The position numbers were made by a program, and so were the translations under genes. Positions 47,801-59,388 of a stretch of 64,000 nucleotides of DNA are shown here, one piece after another (the first letter of the stretch is position 1; every line of letters starts with the position of its first letter). The notes beneath the pieces were generated by a model, which had not been told where the DNA came from, made no database searches, and saw nothing but the letters and a program-made list of their open reading frames with translations. Source of the stretch: Bugula neritina. Its lineage: Eukaryota; Bryozoa; Gymnolaemata; Cheilostomatida; Bugulidae. Location of the stretch: positions 11,545,980 to 11,609,979 of the forward strand of contig OZ037771.1 of NCBI GenBank assembly GCA_964035545.1. Direction: 5' to 3'.

Positions 47801-50322
47801 TGATTGGTTAAAAATTTACTGCGGGGCTAGAGACAGTTAGCTTTTAGCGTTTGTATCTAGTGAGCTGTAGTGTGACCAGCAAAAAGTAGGAAGTGATGTT
47901 GAAGGTATGCGTTCACAGCCGAGTTTCGACTGTAGTCTGTCAGCCCCATTACCTAATTACTATCCAATCCAGTCTAACCTGTTCAATACAAGTCTTTCGG
48001 AGTGTTCCAATCATCTTCTTCGTCTCTTTTTCAAAATAAGACACAACTTCAGATGTTTTCTTGAATAAACTGGAGAGTTGCTCTTCTCTGTCAGTTACTT
48101 GAACTTTCAACTCAACAATTTCTGTTCTTAGTTTCAACATTAGCATGTCTAGAGACATGAGTTGATGTGTCGAGCCTACAGCAGATATTAGTAAGAAATG
48201 ACAACACCATGCATAACGGGCATGTCAGACTACAGTTGAAACTGAACTGTGAACGCGAGCAGCTCGAAAAACTCGTTCACAGTTAAGTTTCAACTCTGTA
48301 GTCTGACATGCACATTAAAACATGAACAGCGAGAATAGTACTAAGTATAATGTACATCACACAGCCCTAATGACCCGTTCAGACGACAGCTTAAAATGAA
48401 CTGTCGTCGAGTGTTTGGAGGCTAAGCGTTCATAGCTCAGACGTTACAACAGTATAATTTCTAAATGCAAGGGTCTAGTTTTCTAAATGCGTTCAGGGTT
48501 CAACATGTCAAATGTAAAGAGTTGCCTTCAGCAATGAGCCTTTTTAATTGGTTGGTAGCTAAGCACTGATTGGGTGAGTGTTTCTACACTATTTTCTTAA
48601 AATCTGATTAAATAATGTCTGCAAATATAGACAAATTAGGCAAATAAATATTTAGTCAGTGAATTTGGCTGAGTAAACAGCAAAAACTAGGATGTGACAT
48701 CAGAGCTACGAATGCTTGGGCTTGAAAACACAATTGCAGTTCATTGGGAACTGTAACCCGAATAGACCTAAATAGTCACCTAACTGTATTGGTACAACCA
48801 GTAAATCAACAAAGATGGTCACACAACTCCCAATATTATTGACATGACATATAAAACAAGATGTCTAACAGACTCCTACCATCAGTACAATTAGATTCTT
48901 CAGCTGAACACTCTGCACACACAACAGAGAGACAACTCCTACAAGCCAGACTATATTCTGTATTCTTATGTACAGTGCAGAATCTTGGTGTTAGTTGTTG
49001 AGCTTTTAGTCTGTATTCACTGATAGGAATAATACGGTGGTTCATATTTTGTTTGTCATGCATCTAAAAAATACCAAAATGAGACAAAACGTTGCAATGT
49101 TATTTTTAAAATATCAAGACTGCCATAAAGTAGCAGAACACACACATTAGGAAAAAGCTGACCAAGTGAGTTTTGCTTAGTTTTTGTTGAGAGAAAACAC
49201 AAACAAATAAACTGATTTTACTAAACAAAAACATTGCTCTGTGCGTGGACAGTTATTACCAAATCAACACCGATGAATAATTCAATTAAAGTAGATAAAA
49301 ATTTAAAAAAGATGCACTACTTGTTTTGTATGGATTGACACTAAACAGACAAATTTCAATAAAACCAGCAGTCTGACTCGAAAGCTGTTTCATGTTAGTT
49401 TTTCATTCATTTACGATCGAACTTCTGTGAAATATACGTTTGTGTGAGTTTCACTAACTGTTTGTATAAGACAGAGACTAGTAAACATTTACCTCTTGAT
49501 GTTTAGCACAGTATTTGGCTGAACAAGTTATACAGTAAGTAACTGCAGCCTCATTTAAAACTCCTTTTTTAGAGCAAGTGTCACAACAGGAGTTGTCTAC
49601 TCTACATGGGAGATTGTTTACTTGAATGTCAAACAATTTTCTATAAGAAAAACAAAATAGCCTAAATGTGAGATAAAATCAACAGAAGAAAGTTCTGAAA
49701 AAACAATGAGATAACAGACTGTTGAGCTCTATTAACAACTTACCATTTTACTATGAAACAGCATGTTTTACTGATGAAATACTTTTTCAGAGTTAGACTA
49801 ATGTAGATAATACCAAATAACGTGTTTACTATGTTAGTATCAATCAGGGCATCTAAAAACAATAAAACAATATAGAAATATAACTTTTTGCACATAAAAT
49901 CTTACGCAAGTTTATAATTACTATCTCTGTGAGAAACCTCTGATGGGAAAGATTTTTGTTAAAGCGGGCTAAGGACTTATTCAGATGGGGCACAAGAGCA
50001 ATTATGACTGGATGCTCTTTCTAAAATCACCAATGGCCTTTGTCAAGGTTTGCACCCATGACTTAGTGTTTATTAAGCAAGTGCTCTAACCCCTAGACCA
50101 CGGCTGCTCCCTAATAGTATCTGAAAAAAATGGAGGTGAGACGATCTTGGTTAGAATTTACCTGCAAAAGGGGCATCTCAAAACACCCTGAATACTGACA
50201 TAATCCAACAAACAACTGAGACAATGTGAGTGACCACATGGCAAGTATCTGGGATCATCTATTTCTTCCTCTTTTTTCAAACAAAATCCACATTCTGCCT
50301 GATTATCCACAGAGTCAGACAT
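44860..50322 (-). CDS. TRIM-type protein (RING, two B-boxes, coiled coil, beta-propeller-like), 8 exons, 608 aa
   Basis: Exons in transcript order: 50322-50162, 49640-49493, 49063-48880, 48175-47979, 46953-46783, 46503-46395, 45904-45182, 44993-44860 (stop TGA at 44862-44860). Lengths sum to 1827 and all phases join. Residues 11-53 are a C3HC4 RING (C11-x2-C14, C29-x-H31, C34-x2-C37, C50-P-F-C53), expected to give ubiquitin E3 ligase activity. B-box-type zinc sites follow at about 72-103 and 130-160. A coiled coil spans about 165-320. Residues 324-608 carry repeated beta-strand-like segments with the pattern ...LIVPR/SR...FYxF, resembling an NHL/beta-propeller, though I cannot confirm the NHL signature. 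An acceptor 4 bases before the ATG (TTTTTAG) suggests a 5' UTR intron. The Gypsy element begins 4 bp after the stop. Invertebrate TRIM proteins of this shape are often expanded; roles in immunity or translation control are possible. Confidence 0.88.
46632..46725 (-). mobile_element. tRNA-derived SINE fragment, copy 1
   Basis: On the - strand: TAGTGTAATGGTTAGCGC (A-box-like) and GGTTCGAACCCC (B box) within a tRNA-like head. The acceptor and anticodon stems have mismatches, so it is not a functional tRNA. A related copy with the same flanking GTTGAGTT-ACCCAG sequence lies at 63817. Located in TRIM intron 5. Confidence 0.7.
47181..47947. mobile_element. MITE family member A in TRIM intron 4
   Basis: Terminal inverted repeats of ~36 bp (GGGCTGACAGACTACAGTCG ...) enclose 767 bp with no coding capacity. 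Flanking AT on both sides (47179-47180, 47948-47949) fits an ISL2EU-type 2-bp duplication. The right end is about 30 bp from the next exon. Confidence 0.7.
48218..48313. mobile_element. Short MITE B, nearly pure inverted repeat
   Basis: About 96 bp formed by GCATGTCAGACTACAGTTGA and its inverted copy, with a short central spacer. The ends resemble MITE A (CAGACTACAGT-GAAAC), so it looks like a truncated relative. Confidence 0.65.
48370..48770. mobile_element. Diverged MITE C related to MITE A
   Basis: Internal sequence parallels MITE A (AGGCTAAGCGTT, then ATGCGTTCAG, ACATGTC and GATTGG-TAAGTG segments). The ends form a diverged inverted repeat of about 80 bp. Boundaries approximate. In TRIM intron 3. 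Confidence 0.5.
49961..50110 (-). mobile_element. tRNA-derived SINE, second family
   Basis: On the - strand it starts GGAGCAGCCGTGGTCTAGGG, has an A-box-like GGTCTAGGGGTTAGAGC and a B-box-like GGTGCAAACC about 35 bases later, followed by a tail unrelated to tRNA. Located in TRIM intron 1. Confidence 0.65.
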
Positions 50323-51301
50323 ACTTCTAAAAACAAATAAATAATAATGTCAATAAAGTAAAAAATATATTTAAAGTAAATGAGAGAATTTCAGATAAAG
50401 TTGCCATATTTTAAATAGAACTCAAAACACGAGTTATGACATAAATGAGTAATTGAATAACTAGCTAGTTAATGACTCAGAGTTGCACTTAGTCTTACAG
50501 CTGCAGCACTAACAGTAACAGCAACACTAACAGCAACACTGTTACTTTTACCTGTAGCCGCAAGACTAAATGCAACTCCCAGTCACTAACTTGAGTGAGT
50601 AACACTAACTCAATCATAATCAGTCAATGACAATCATAAAGTGATAATCGCTATCACTATGATAATGAACTAACTACTAGTATTACTGTTACTAACAGTA
50701 ATAGTTAGACTTACTTACGCTTGCTGTTAGTGTTAATGTCACCCACTCTCAGTGTAAGTGTTAGTGTTACACTTTTACTGACTTTGACTTAGTGTTACTG
50801 TTAGTGTTCGTGATCTGCCGATCACTGACACAGTTGAACGCAAGGTCCTGGTCTATGAGTATGAGTCACGGCGGCAATCTCTCCTCAAGTTTGATTAAAA
50901 GAGTTATTACAGCTCTGTAAGATAAATACTGAGACTTTAAGTTTAGTAAGTAACCCAAGCTCAAAGATATTTATATTATGATTATCCTATAAATTGAAAA
51001 CGCATGACCGGTTACCATAACTACGGAGACTGGGACAGTCGCCTTATGAAAATCAGAAAATTCTGTTTAGCGGAAGTCAACGATAAAGAGATAAATGTAT
51101 AACGCTTGGAAACTCCATAGCGTTGTTATAGTTATAAACCGCCTGTTTTGTGAATCAGACTTCAGAGGAATAACCGATAACGCCTGTGTTAATAACGTAT
51201 TTAATTAGACTACAAAACTATTCGTTAAGTAAACCGAAAGAGTTGTCACTCCCACGTTCTTGCAAATTGCCTTCACTTTCAAGCTTTCTTTAGGATAGCA
51301 T

Positions 51302-51473
51302 AGCATACACCCCTCACTACTCTGTCAGCATACACCCCTCGCTACTCTGTCAGCATACACCCCTCACTACTCTGCCAGTATAGCATCCACCCCTCACTAC
51401 TCTGTCAGCATACACCCCTCACTACTCTGTCAGTATACACCACCACTTTTCTTTTTGTCAGCATACACCTCTG
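51302..51473. repeat. 25-bp minisatellite, ~7 copies
   Basis: Units beginning AGCATACACCCCTCACTACT; the last two are degenerate. Confidence 0.9.
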
Positions 51474-52682
51474 AGCCCTGATTATGCATTAACCAGCCTG
51501 CAATATTGTTTGTAGCATTCTAGCCTGGAGTGCCTGGTAGGATCACAACGAAACTCTTCATCTTGAATGAACTCATGAATGATTAAAAATCATTTAGCTG
51601 CTATTCACAGGTACAGCTGAACTTTGGCAGGATATATTATGGGGTTAGGATGTGAATATCAATATGAAAACAAAATAGTTTACATCAACTAAGTGAAACA
51701 GCATCTATATTAAGCTCTAGCTATAGCGTGGTATGCCGTATACCAGCTATCAACTTTATATTATGCTTTTCTTCATTGACTTGAAATGTGTGACTGTGTG
51801 CATGTGAAGTATAAGTTAGTACAGATTGTTATTATTGTTAGTCAGTAGTAACAAAGCACTGTGTATAATACAGCACACGTTATGTGTAATCTTGCAAGTG
51901 TAGTGGCAATGTGCTAATTCAAATATTCAGCTCTGTTATCTACTCTTTATTTACTTGATAAGGCAACTGTAAACTACTAGCTTTTACTGTAAATTTCTTA
52001 GCTCTAGCACCTCTACTGCTTGCAGATATGTTGCTATCATAGACAAGGCGGGCAGCTTATACCAGCCATTCCTTGCCCATTTCTCTAATAAGGATTTCCT
52101 ACTAAATATTTGACACATCACTTGACAAGGTCAGTTGACTTTATATTCATGTGGTTGAGCTGCAGGCGCAGTTAGTGATAAGCTGCACACTAGACCTAGT
52201 AACTTGTTCATATTGCTACAGCAATTCATTAACCTAACTAATAAGAAGAAAGAGCCGTAAGTTAGCTCTAAGCTTTTTGACACTTCTGAATATTATATTT
52301 ATAATGCTTATAAATAGCTGCGGAGTTTCAATGCCAGTTCTCTTGTAGCATTCATATTCTTTTACCCTGCAACTCCTGGGTTTTCACTGAAGATATTTTA
52401 TTTTATTTTTACTTATTCAGCGGTGCGAGTAATTATCCATTGGCAACTTTTATTGACTTGTTTAATAAAGTCTGTCAGCAGGTTCATTTATAAGTGTTGT
52501 AGCTAATGTAAAACATGCTATAAAATATTACAAATCAGAAATCCTGCTAGAATTGCAAATCTACATCTAAATAAAACTGCCCACTAACACATGTTAAATA
52601 TGCATAGCTTCCACATACTTAAATTTAATGTTGCAGTTGCTCATGTAAGAAGTAGGAAACCACAATTACTATCGCACCTCCT

Positions 52683-52703
52683 AAGATAAGATAAGATAAG
52701 ATA
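52683..52703 (+). promoter_or_regulatory. Cluster of GATA motifs upstream of the acyltransferase gene
   Basis: Four tandem AGATA units about 100 bases before the ATG at 52805. They could bind GATA factors or be simple sequence; no TATA box was identified nearby. Confidence 0.3.
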
Positions 52704-52804
52704 TGTAGCTATTTTAAAATGTATACTTTGGTTTGGCATGCAGTTGCTGGAAGAAGTAGAAGACTAGCTAATTACGTACTATCACACCTCATAAAAGAAT
52801 AGTG

Positions 52805-55800
52805 ATGAAGGTTCTGGGCCTGGAGTTTGCTCCTCTCTTTATATCTACCAGGAGGAGACTACAGACAGTAGCTGTGATGCAGGCAGTGGCTACATTCCTA
52901 TGTGGTGGTGTACTCTGTACTGCTCTGTTGATATCTTTACTCTTCACCAGGTAACTGTTTTCTCTTTAGTATACCTGCCTTAACTCTCAGTGTCAATAGT
53001 CAATAAATATATCTTATGTTATGCTAGTACTAGCTTCATTGCTCACCATATTGCAGGGTATTTTCATTTCAAACTAGAAAATAACCACATATATATATTT
53101 CTTCATTATACGATGTGGTGTCTCCTATTATAACTACATGCATATAATTGCAAAGTATTCAGCATGTTTAATAACCTGGTAACTAAATCATCATTTGTAT
53201 TTTGCTATTTGTCAAAGATTCCTCAATTGGAGAAGTTTTTAACGAATGTTGTTAAACTGATTAAAGTTACCTGGTGAGCCATCTTTGTGTAGACTGTAGT
53301 ATGATATGATTCCCAGCACCTCTGACTGGCGACAGTGAATATATGTTGGATAACCTAGAGTTACACATATAATTTAGTGAACTACATTGAAATTTATTAG
53401 TATGAAGAAACAATTAGACTTGCTGTATTACATAACACCAGCACTGTGATAAAAAGAAAAGACAACTCTATTAATACTTTAAGCAAGTTTTGTGTAACAG
53501 CTGTGTTACTTTTGCCTAGTGTGTGTGGATACTAACTAGCAACAGTTTTGCTTAATGTGTTTGGTCTCTAATGACGACTTAGTATATTTTTAAATGTAAG
53601 AAAATGGTTATAATTTTAGACTATGGTCCTTGGTGATCATATATGCCGTGTGGTTCATATATGACAGAAATACTCCTCATTCTGGTGGAAGACGACTCCC
53701 AGCTATGAGGCAATCAAACCTGTGGACATATTTTAGAGACTTTTTTCCCCTAAAGCTAGTAAAAACTAGTGACTTGGATCCAAACAAGAATTACTTATTT
53801 GCGTGTCATCCCCATGGAGTACTATGTGTCAGCCATTTTGGAAACTTTGCTACTGAGGCTACAGGATTTAGTAAACTCTTTCCTGGAATCGATCCTCACC
53901 TGATTGTCCTGGATGGACATTTCCAGTTCCCTTTGTACAGAGACTACATCATGGGATATGGTATAGTATGATTTACTGTGGCTGCTCATAAAAACATTAG
54001 AATAATAATATTCTTGTCTTAAAGCACATCCTAAAAAGTACGAGACTAAAAAAGTAGAGAAATCCTAATATTTCGACATATTTTCCATAAAATAAGTATA
54101 TTTAGGAAAGCCATAAGATAGTCATTATGATTATTAACTGCTAGGAGTTATCATTACTCTGTCTAATGCATACTGGGAGTTTCTTTACTATGCATGCTCT
54201 ATCTAGGCATCTGTGGCTGTAACAAGAATAGTCTAGAATACATCCTCCAGTCGAAAGGTCAAGGTAACGCTGCCTGCCTTGCTGTGGGCGGAGCTCTTGA
54301 AGCTCTAGAAGCACATCCTGCTCATTTTACTCTTAACCTAGCTCACAAGAAAGGCTTCATCAAAAGTGCAATTAGGACAGGGTGAGACAAATCCTAATCA
54401 TTGTTAAATATTGATATATGAAGGTGTTTAAGTAGATTACACTATTGATACAATAGAGTCAATACTCAAATACAAAGCAATGTGAATACTTTCAACCATA
54501 AGCCTGTCTTATTTGATTGTATATCCCACAAGTTTCAAACTAGTCAGTATAAAGCACTTTGCTGATAAAACTAAGTCTAACTTGAATAAAGTCTTATATT
54601 CATGTGAAGTTTCAGTTGTGTCACCAAAATCTCTACAAAAATAGCTATATGCCTTTATGTTAAAGAATATTTCACAGAAATATAATTGTATATAAGGTTG
54701 TTTCTATATAATTAAACACGTATATTACATTGTAGTGCATCTATAGTTCCAGTATTCAGCTTTGGAGAGAATGAAGTATATACTCAAGTTAGTAATCCAG
54801 TAGGGTCAAGGGTTCGCCAACTCCAAACATTCCTCACCACATATTTGGGATTTTCTCCACCCATATTTCATGGCAGGGGTGTATTTAACTACACATTTGG
54901 GTTGCTTCCTTACAGAAGACCTATAACAACTGTAGGTAAGCACTATAGTACTGTGTGAAGAGCGCAGATAACAACTGTAGGTAAGAAACATAGTACGGTA
55001 GGAAAGCCATATATAGGTAATGACTGTACTAGATGAAAAATAAAGTAAGGTGTGAAAGCCGTAGGTAATGACTGTAGTAGGTAAGAAATATAATTTTCTA
55101 TGAAAACCGTAGGTAACAACTGTAGTAGATAAGAAATATGATATTTTGTGAAGACCATAGGTAACGCCTGTAAGTAAAAAATGTGCTACTATGTAAAGAC
55201 TGTTGGTAATGACTATAGGTAAAAAAGATAGTACTTTGCGAAGACCATGAGCAACAGCTGTAGGTAAAATATATGTTACGCTGTGAAGTCTGGAGACAAT
55301 AACTATAGAAGGGAAACATATCGCTATACTAAGACCATACAGGCAACGGCTGAAAATAAGCAACATAGCACTGTGTGCAACTTAAATTCTTAGAAATTAT
55401 CTCCCTTCGTTCTATAATGTAGGTTAATTGCTATACTAATGCTAAAAGTCTGCAAAACAGAGCATTTTTATCATTATTTTACCAAAGTTGCACAAAGTTG
55501 TTCCAAACTCAGAAAACACAACATTGAATCAGCTGACTTATGGACTTCTATTTCCAGTCTTCTTATACTGCAATGCAGATAACCGTGATAGCTATGTTTA
55601 ACTAGGCACACGCCCATACTCTCTGTTTATTCTTCTTATACTTGAACTCTGAAATATGACCAATATAGTATATTTATTTGACCAAATAAACTTTACACCT
55701 CAGTTATTATCAAACTGGGTTATCACCAAAACTCTTATCACAGAGTACACACAGTATTGTTATGAGTTTATATAACCACACAACTCTTCATACAGGATGT

Positions 55801-56025
55801 GTATAGGAATGTATACAAACAACCACGTCACTGATGAGTTGACTGAATATCATTAAATGTTTGATTTTAGTTGGTGAGCCTTTAGAGGTCAAGCGAAATC
55901 CTGATCCTAGCAATGAAGAGATCAATGAACTTCACATCAAATATGTCTCGGCATTACAGAACCTCTTTGAGGCAAACAAGAAAGAATTTGGTGTTTCAGA
56001 ATTTCATCATTTGAAATTTATCTAA
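52805..56025 (+). CDS. MOGAT2-like: MOGAT2/DGAT2-family acyltransferase 1, 5 exons, 338 aa
   Basis: Exons 52805-52950, 53620-53960, 54207-54381, 54736-54935 and 55871-56025 (stop TAA); sum 1017, phases all consistent. Members of this family transfer acyl groups from acyl-CoA to mono- or diacylglycerol on the endoplasmic reticulum, making diacylglycerol or triacylglycerol. The N-terminus (FAPLFISTRRRLQTVAV) is typical of MOGAT proteins and precedes two hydrophobic membrane segments (about 25-65). The catalytic HPHG is at residues 112-115. Family blocks RDYIM, GNAACLAVGGALEAL, KKGFIKSAIRTGA, FSFGENE, FHGRGVF and PYRRPITTVVGEP follow. Length is normal for the family. Intron 4 begins with a tandem array built from its own donor site. 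Substrate preference (MGAT or DGAT) cannot be read from sequence. Confidence 0.93.
54923..55365 (+). repeat. Degenerate tandem array made from the exon-4/intron-4 junction of acyltransferase 1
   Basis: About ten imperfect units of roughly 40-50 bp, each with a version of ATAACAACTGTAGGTAAG, which is the end of exon 4 plus its donor. The first unit is the genuine junction at 54935/54936. Confidence 0.75.
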
Positions 56026-57160
56026 TTCTGTAAATATAATAAATATTTTTAATGCTTTAAATAAATAATATATAGCAGCTTAATCATGATTTTTTTGTCA
56101 GCCTAATTATTTACAATTATATTTCCATCTATAGTTGTGTTAGAGCATATAACAAGCGCTAATAGTATGCTTTTATCTGCTGTTGTTTAACTTGTACATT
56201 GTATACATGTTACAATTATAATATTATCATGTTGGTAGAAAACTAAATAAATAAATTGACAGATATAAAACTATCCAAGCTTATGTCCAGCAAATAATTT
56301 TTACTGACAAAAGCTAGAAATTATATTTAGAAAATTCTATAAACAAAAGCCCAGAATAAGAAGTAGTCTTTAGTCCACACTAGATAAAAATAATTGGATG
56401 TTATAACTTGTGCAAACAGTAAGCAAAATGCCACTGAGTTATGTAATCAAGCAGAACTGCATTTATTATGATTTGGTGATTAGTGATCTAAGGAATAGGG
56501 ACACCTCTTCAAAGCTGGCAGTTCAACTCTTTATCAAATATATAGCCTTGTTATCTACCTACTGAAGACTTATTTACTAAAGGTTGGAACTTTCTATGTG
56601 CCTTAACGAACCAAATGCTAAAGTTCCTAAGTCTAGAAACCATGCATTTGAAAAGCTATTTAGATGGTTCAGTTTGTGCACTCCTTGCATTGCTAGAAAT
56701 ACCAGTGTGACCATCAGTATTCATGCAGGATTTGGAACTGGGAATATAGTCATATAATATTTTATATCTATTCTGCTTGTATCTACATTGTGAGGTGAGT
56801 GTGTTATATGCTAGTATATCAAATGCATTGCAGTATGCAAGTGCACTATGAATAACATTTAGTTGTAGTGGTGGAGAAGTTTTAATAGCCAGAATTTTTA
56901 AATTTCCCTAATCGATTTTTATTTGGTAAAGAAAATTTTATATTTAAATCACAGGCTTTTCTCAATTTCTCCATTACTGCACCTACTTACTGTATCTACC
57001 TCGTACTAGCTAACAATTAGTTCAGTCTGTATTAAATCCACTTTCATTTGTTGGGCAGACAATATGGCTTGTTGAAAATATTTGCTATAACAAATATTTT
57101 CAACTATAGATAAATTCAAACACAACAAGTAAAACAGCTTGTATTGTAAGTCTATATTTC
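55900..57160 (+). repeat. Segmental duplication, copy 1 (last exon and 3' flank of acyltransferase 1)
   Basis: Parallels 62285-63620 with many shared blocks, for example ATTATTTACAATTATATTT, GATTAGTGATCTA, TTGTGCAC and GTGTGACCATCAG, in the same order and orientation. The flank holds no other gene that I can see. Confidence 0.7.
56038..56043 (+). terminator. Polyadenylation signal, acyltransferase 1
   Basis: AATAAA 13 bases after the stop codon; a second lies near 56061. Confidence 0.55.
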
Positions 57161-57958
57161 TGATATCAGTTTAAAAAACATTCACGTGTTTCATCTCAGA
57201 AGATAGACTCTTCCCAAGCCTCAAAGTTTGCATAAAATACATATATTGTACCAAAACCAATAAATAGCCATGTGGGAAGCGTCTAAATTTAGCCTTATAT
57301 ATAGAGTCTAACTGGAGAGCTTCCATCTGAAAGACACCCACTCACATGCTATAGATGGGTTTTTCATGTTTGTTTACCAGTTTTATTCTAAATGATTAGG
57401 AGAATGAAATGGTTACTTTCTATGTTAAAACTGCTACTTTCCTGAAGGTCTGTTTAAAGTTCCCCATGGGTGCTACAATGTCCCTTAATTTGTTATGAGA
57501 ACCAGTTGAGTGCTTTTATAAACACGGCTAGGTAACTCCTTGCTAACAAAGTGTGCTTTCCCAAGCCACTTTTTAGTCATTCAAAATAAATTAAACCACA
57601 AGAAAAATATCCATCTATTTTAATATATTTTAGCAGCAATAATTTACCAATTACTTATCATTGGTTTTAGTTTACGCATATAGGTAGATTGTAGTTGATA
57701 ACATATTTGAAAAAAGTTGCATCATAAAATTTAGGTGAACATTTATCTAATCTGGAAATGTAGTCTGCACTCATAAAAACTGTTAAACATTTTTTGAAGC
57801 TGACAATAAAGTTTCAAATTTCCGTCAATACAACTTAATTGTTGTAAAATTAAATTTAGTAAGCAGTACATGGCACTGTTTTATTACATGCTGTTAATTA
57901 TGCTCTATAATAACACCAGGTACTGAACTAACTGTGTGCATAACTCTTTGAACCTGGC
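57161..57958. other. Spacer upstream of acyltransferase 2
   Basis: AT-rich, no exon seen. Should contain the promoter of the gene starting at 57959; no TATA box is obvious. Confidence 0.4.
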
Positions 57959-59334
57959 ATGGGGACGAAGAGACTGCTGGAAATATTTGCCGTTACTCAG
58001 TGGGTGTGCTCATTTGTCTTCTTGGGCTTTACTTGTTTGGGATTTATGATTTACTTAGTTGGCTTTACCAGGTATGTGGGCTTTAAAACTGTGTGAATAA
58101 ATTATAGCCTTTAGCGTATTGCCTGATGGCTCACTGTATTGATAGCAGTCAAGAACGTTAATAGTTTACAGCCCTATTATTTTTTGTAATTAACAGAGTA
58201 TAAATAAGTTATAATGTCATATTTTAACCACTCCACTCATTGAAAATACTGTATAATGTTAAAAGTGTTGCTGCAAGTACATACGCTTCTGAGTATACAG
58301 ACAAAAGTAAATTTTATAAGAATACTGCTTTCTACAACAGTAAAAAAATTAGAATTTAAATTAAAAATGATAAAGCAAAAATTTGAAATTAAATAAAGGG
58401 ACATGCATTTAAAAGTGGTGTTCTGTAAAAATATGCAAGATCACAGCGCTTTGGTGTTCATTGATATGATTTTAGCTATGTTAATTTCTTGCTTTCTATT
58501 TTCATATATAGACTGTGACCCTTAACCTTAGTATATCTGGCATGGTACTTATATGATAGAGAGTCTCCTTATAAGGGAGGGCGCAGAGTAGAAGCTGTTA
58601 GACGTTGGAAGATCTGGGAACATTTCAGAGACTACTTTCCTTTAAAGCTAGTAAAGACATGCGATTTGGATCCTCACAAAAACTACTTATTTGCTTGTCA
58701 TCCCCATGGAGTACTTAGTGTCAGCCATTTTTGTAACTTTGCTACTGAGGCTACAGGATTTAGTAAACTCTTTCCTGGAATTGATCCTCACCTGATTGTC
58801 CTTGATGGACAGTTCCAGTTTCCTCTGTACAGAGATTACTTTATGACTACAGGTAGTTGAGTTTAACTCTTCAGATTAGAAGCTGTATATTCATCATTAC
58901 ACGAACTCATTAATGTCATTTTAATTACATAAACTTGTATTACACATATGCTACATTGTATTATACATATATTTTATTTTACTATATATAGTATATATAT
59001 ATTATATATTATATATATATATATATAATACAATATGCTATATAATATAGTCAAATAAAATATATGTATAATACAATGTACCATATGTGTCATACAAGTT
59101 TATGTAATTAAATGGACATTAATGATTGACAAACTCAAGCTGCTAGCATTTAGCAATGCTCGTGACTCCTAGGTGACCCTTAAAGTCACTTGAGCACTCT
59201 GGCTTGAGTTTACACACCTTTTAAATATGCTTTGGTAAAACTATAAGTTTCTACTTTTGCGAAGGTGTGGGCCATGGTACTCTGTTCTGTGCTTATGAGG
59301 GGACAAATCCCGAAACAGCTGCTGTCCACAGATT

Positions 59335-59388
<54 letters not shown>

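Larger units (their letters stand above)
50323..52804. other. Intergenic region between the divergent TRIM and acyltransferase genes
   Basis: Shared upstream region of two divergently transcribed genes. 50480-50830 is rich in degenerate AACACTAACAGTAAC-type motifs on both strands. A 25-bp minisatellite lies at 51302. No exon supported. Confidence 0.5.

Noticed and set aside
49740-49857. Open segment with AG/GT borders between the RING and B-box exons
   Set aside because: Joining it to the RING exon gives a stop at once. The RING exon joins the exon at 49640 directly and in frame with a normal CPFCRK continuation.
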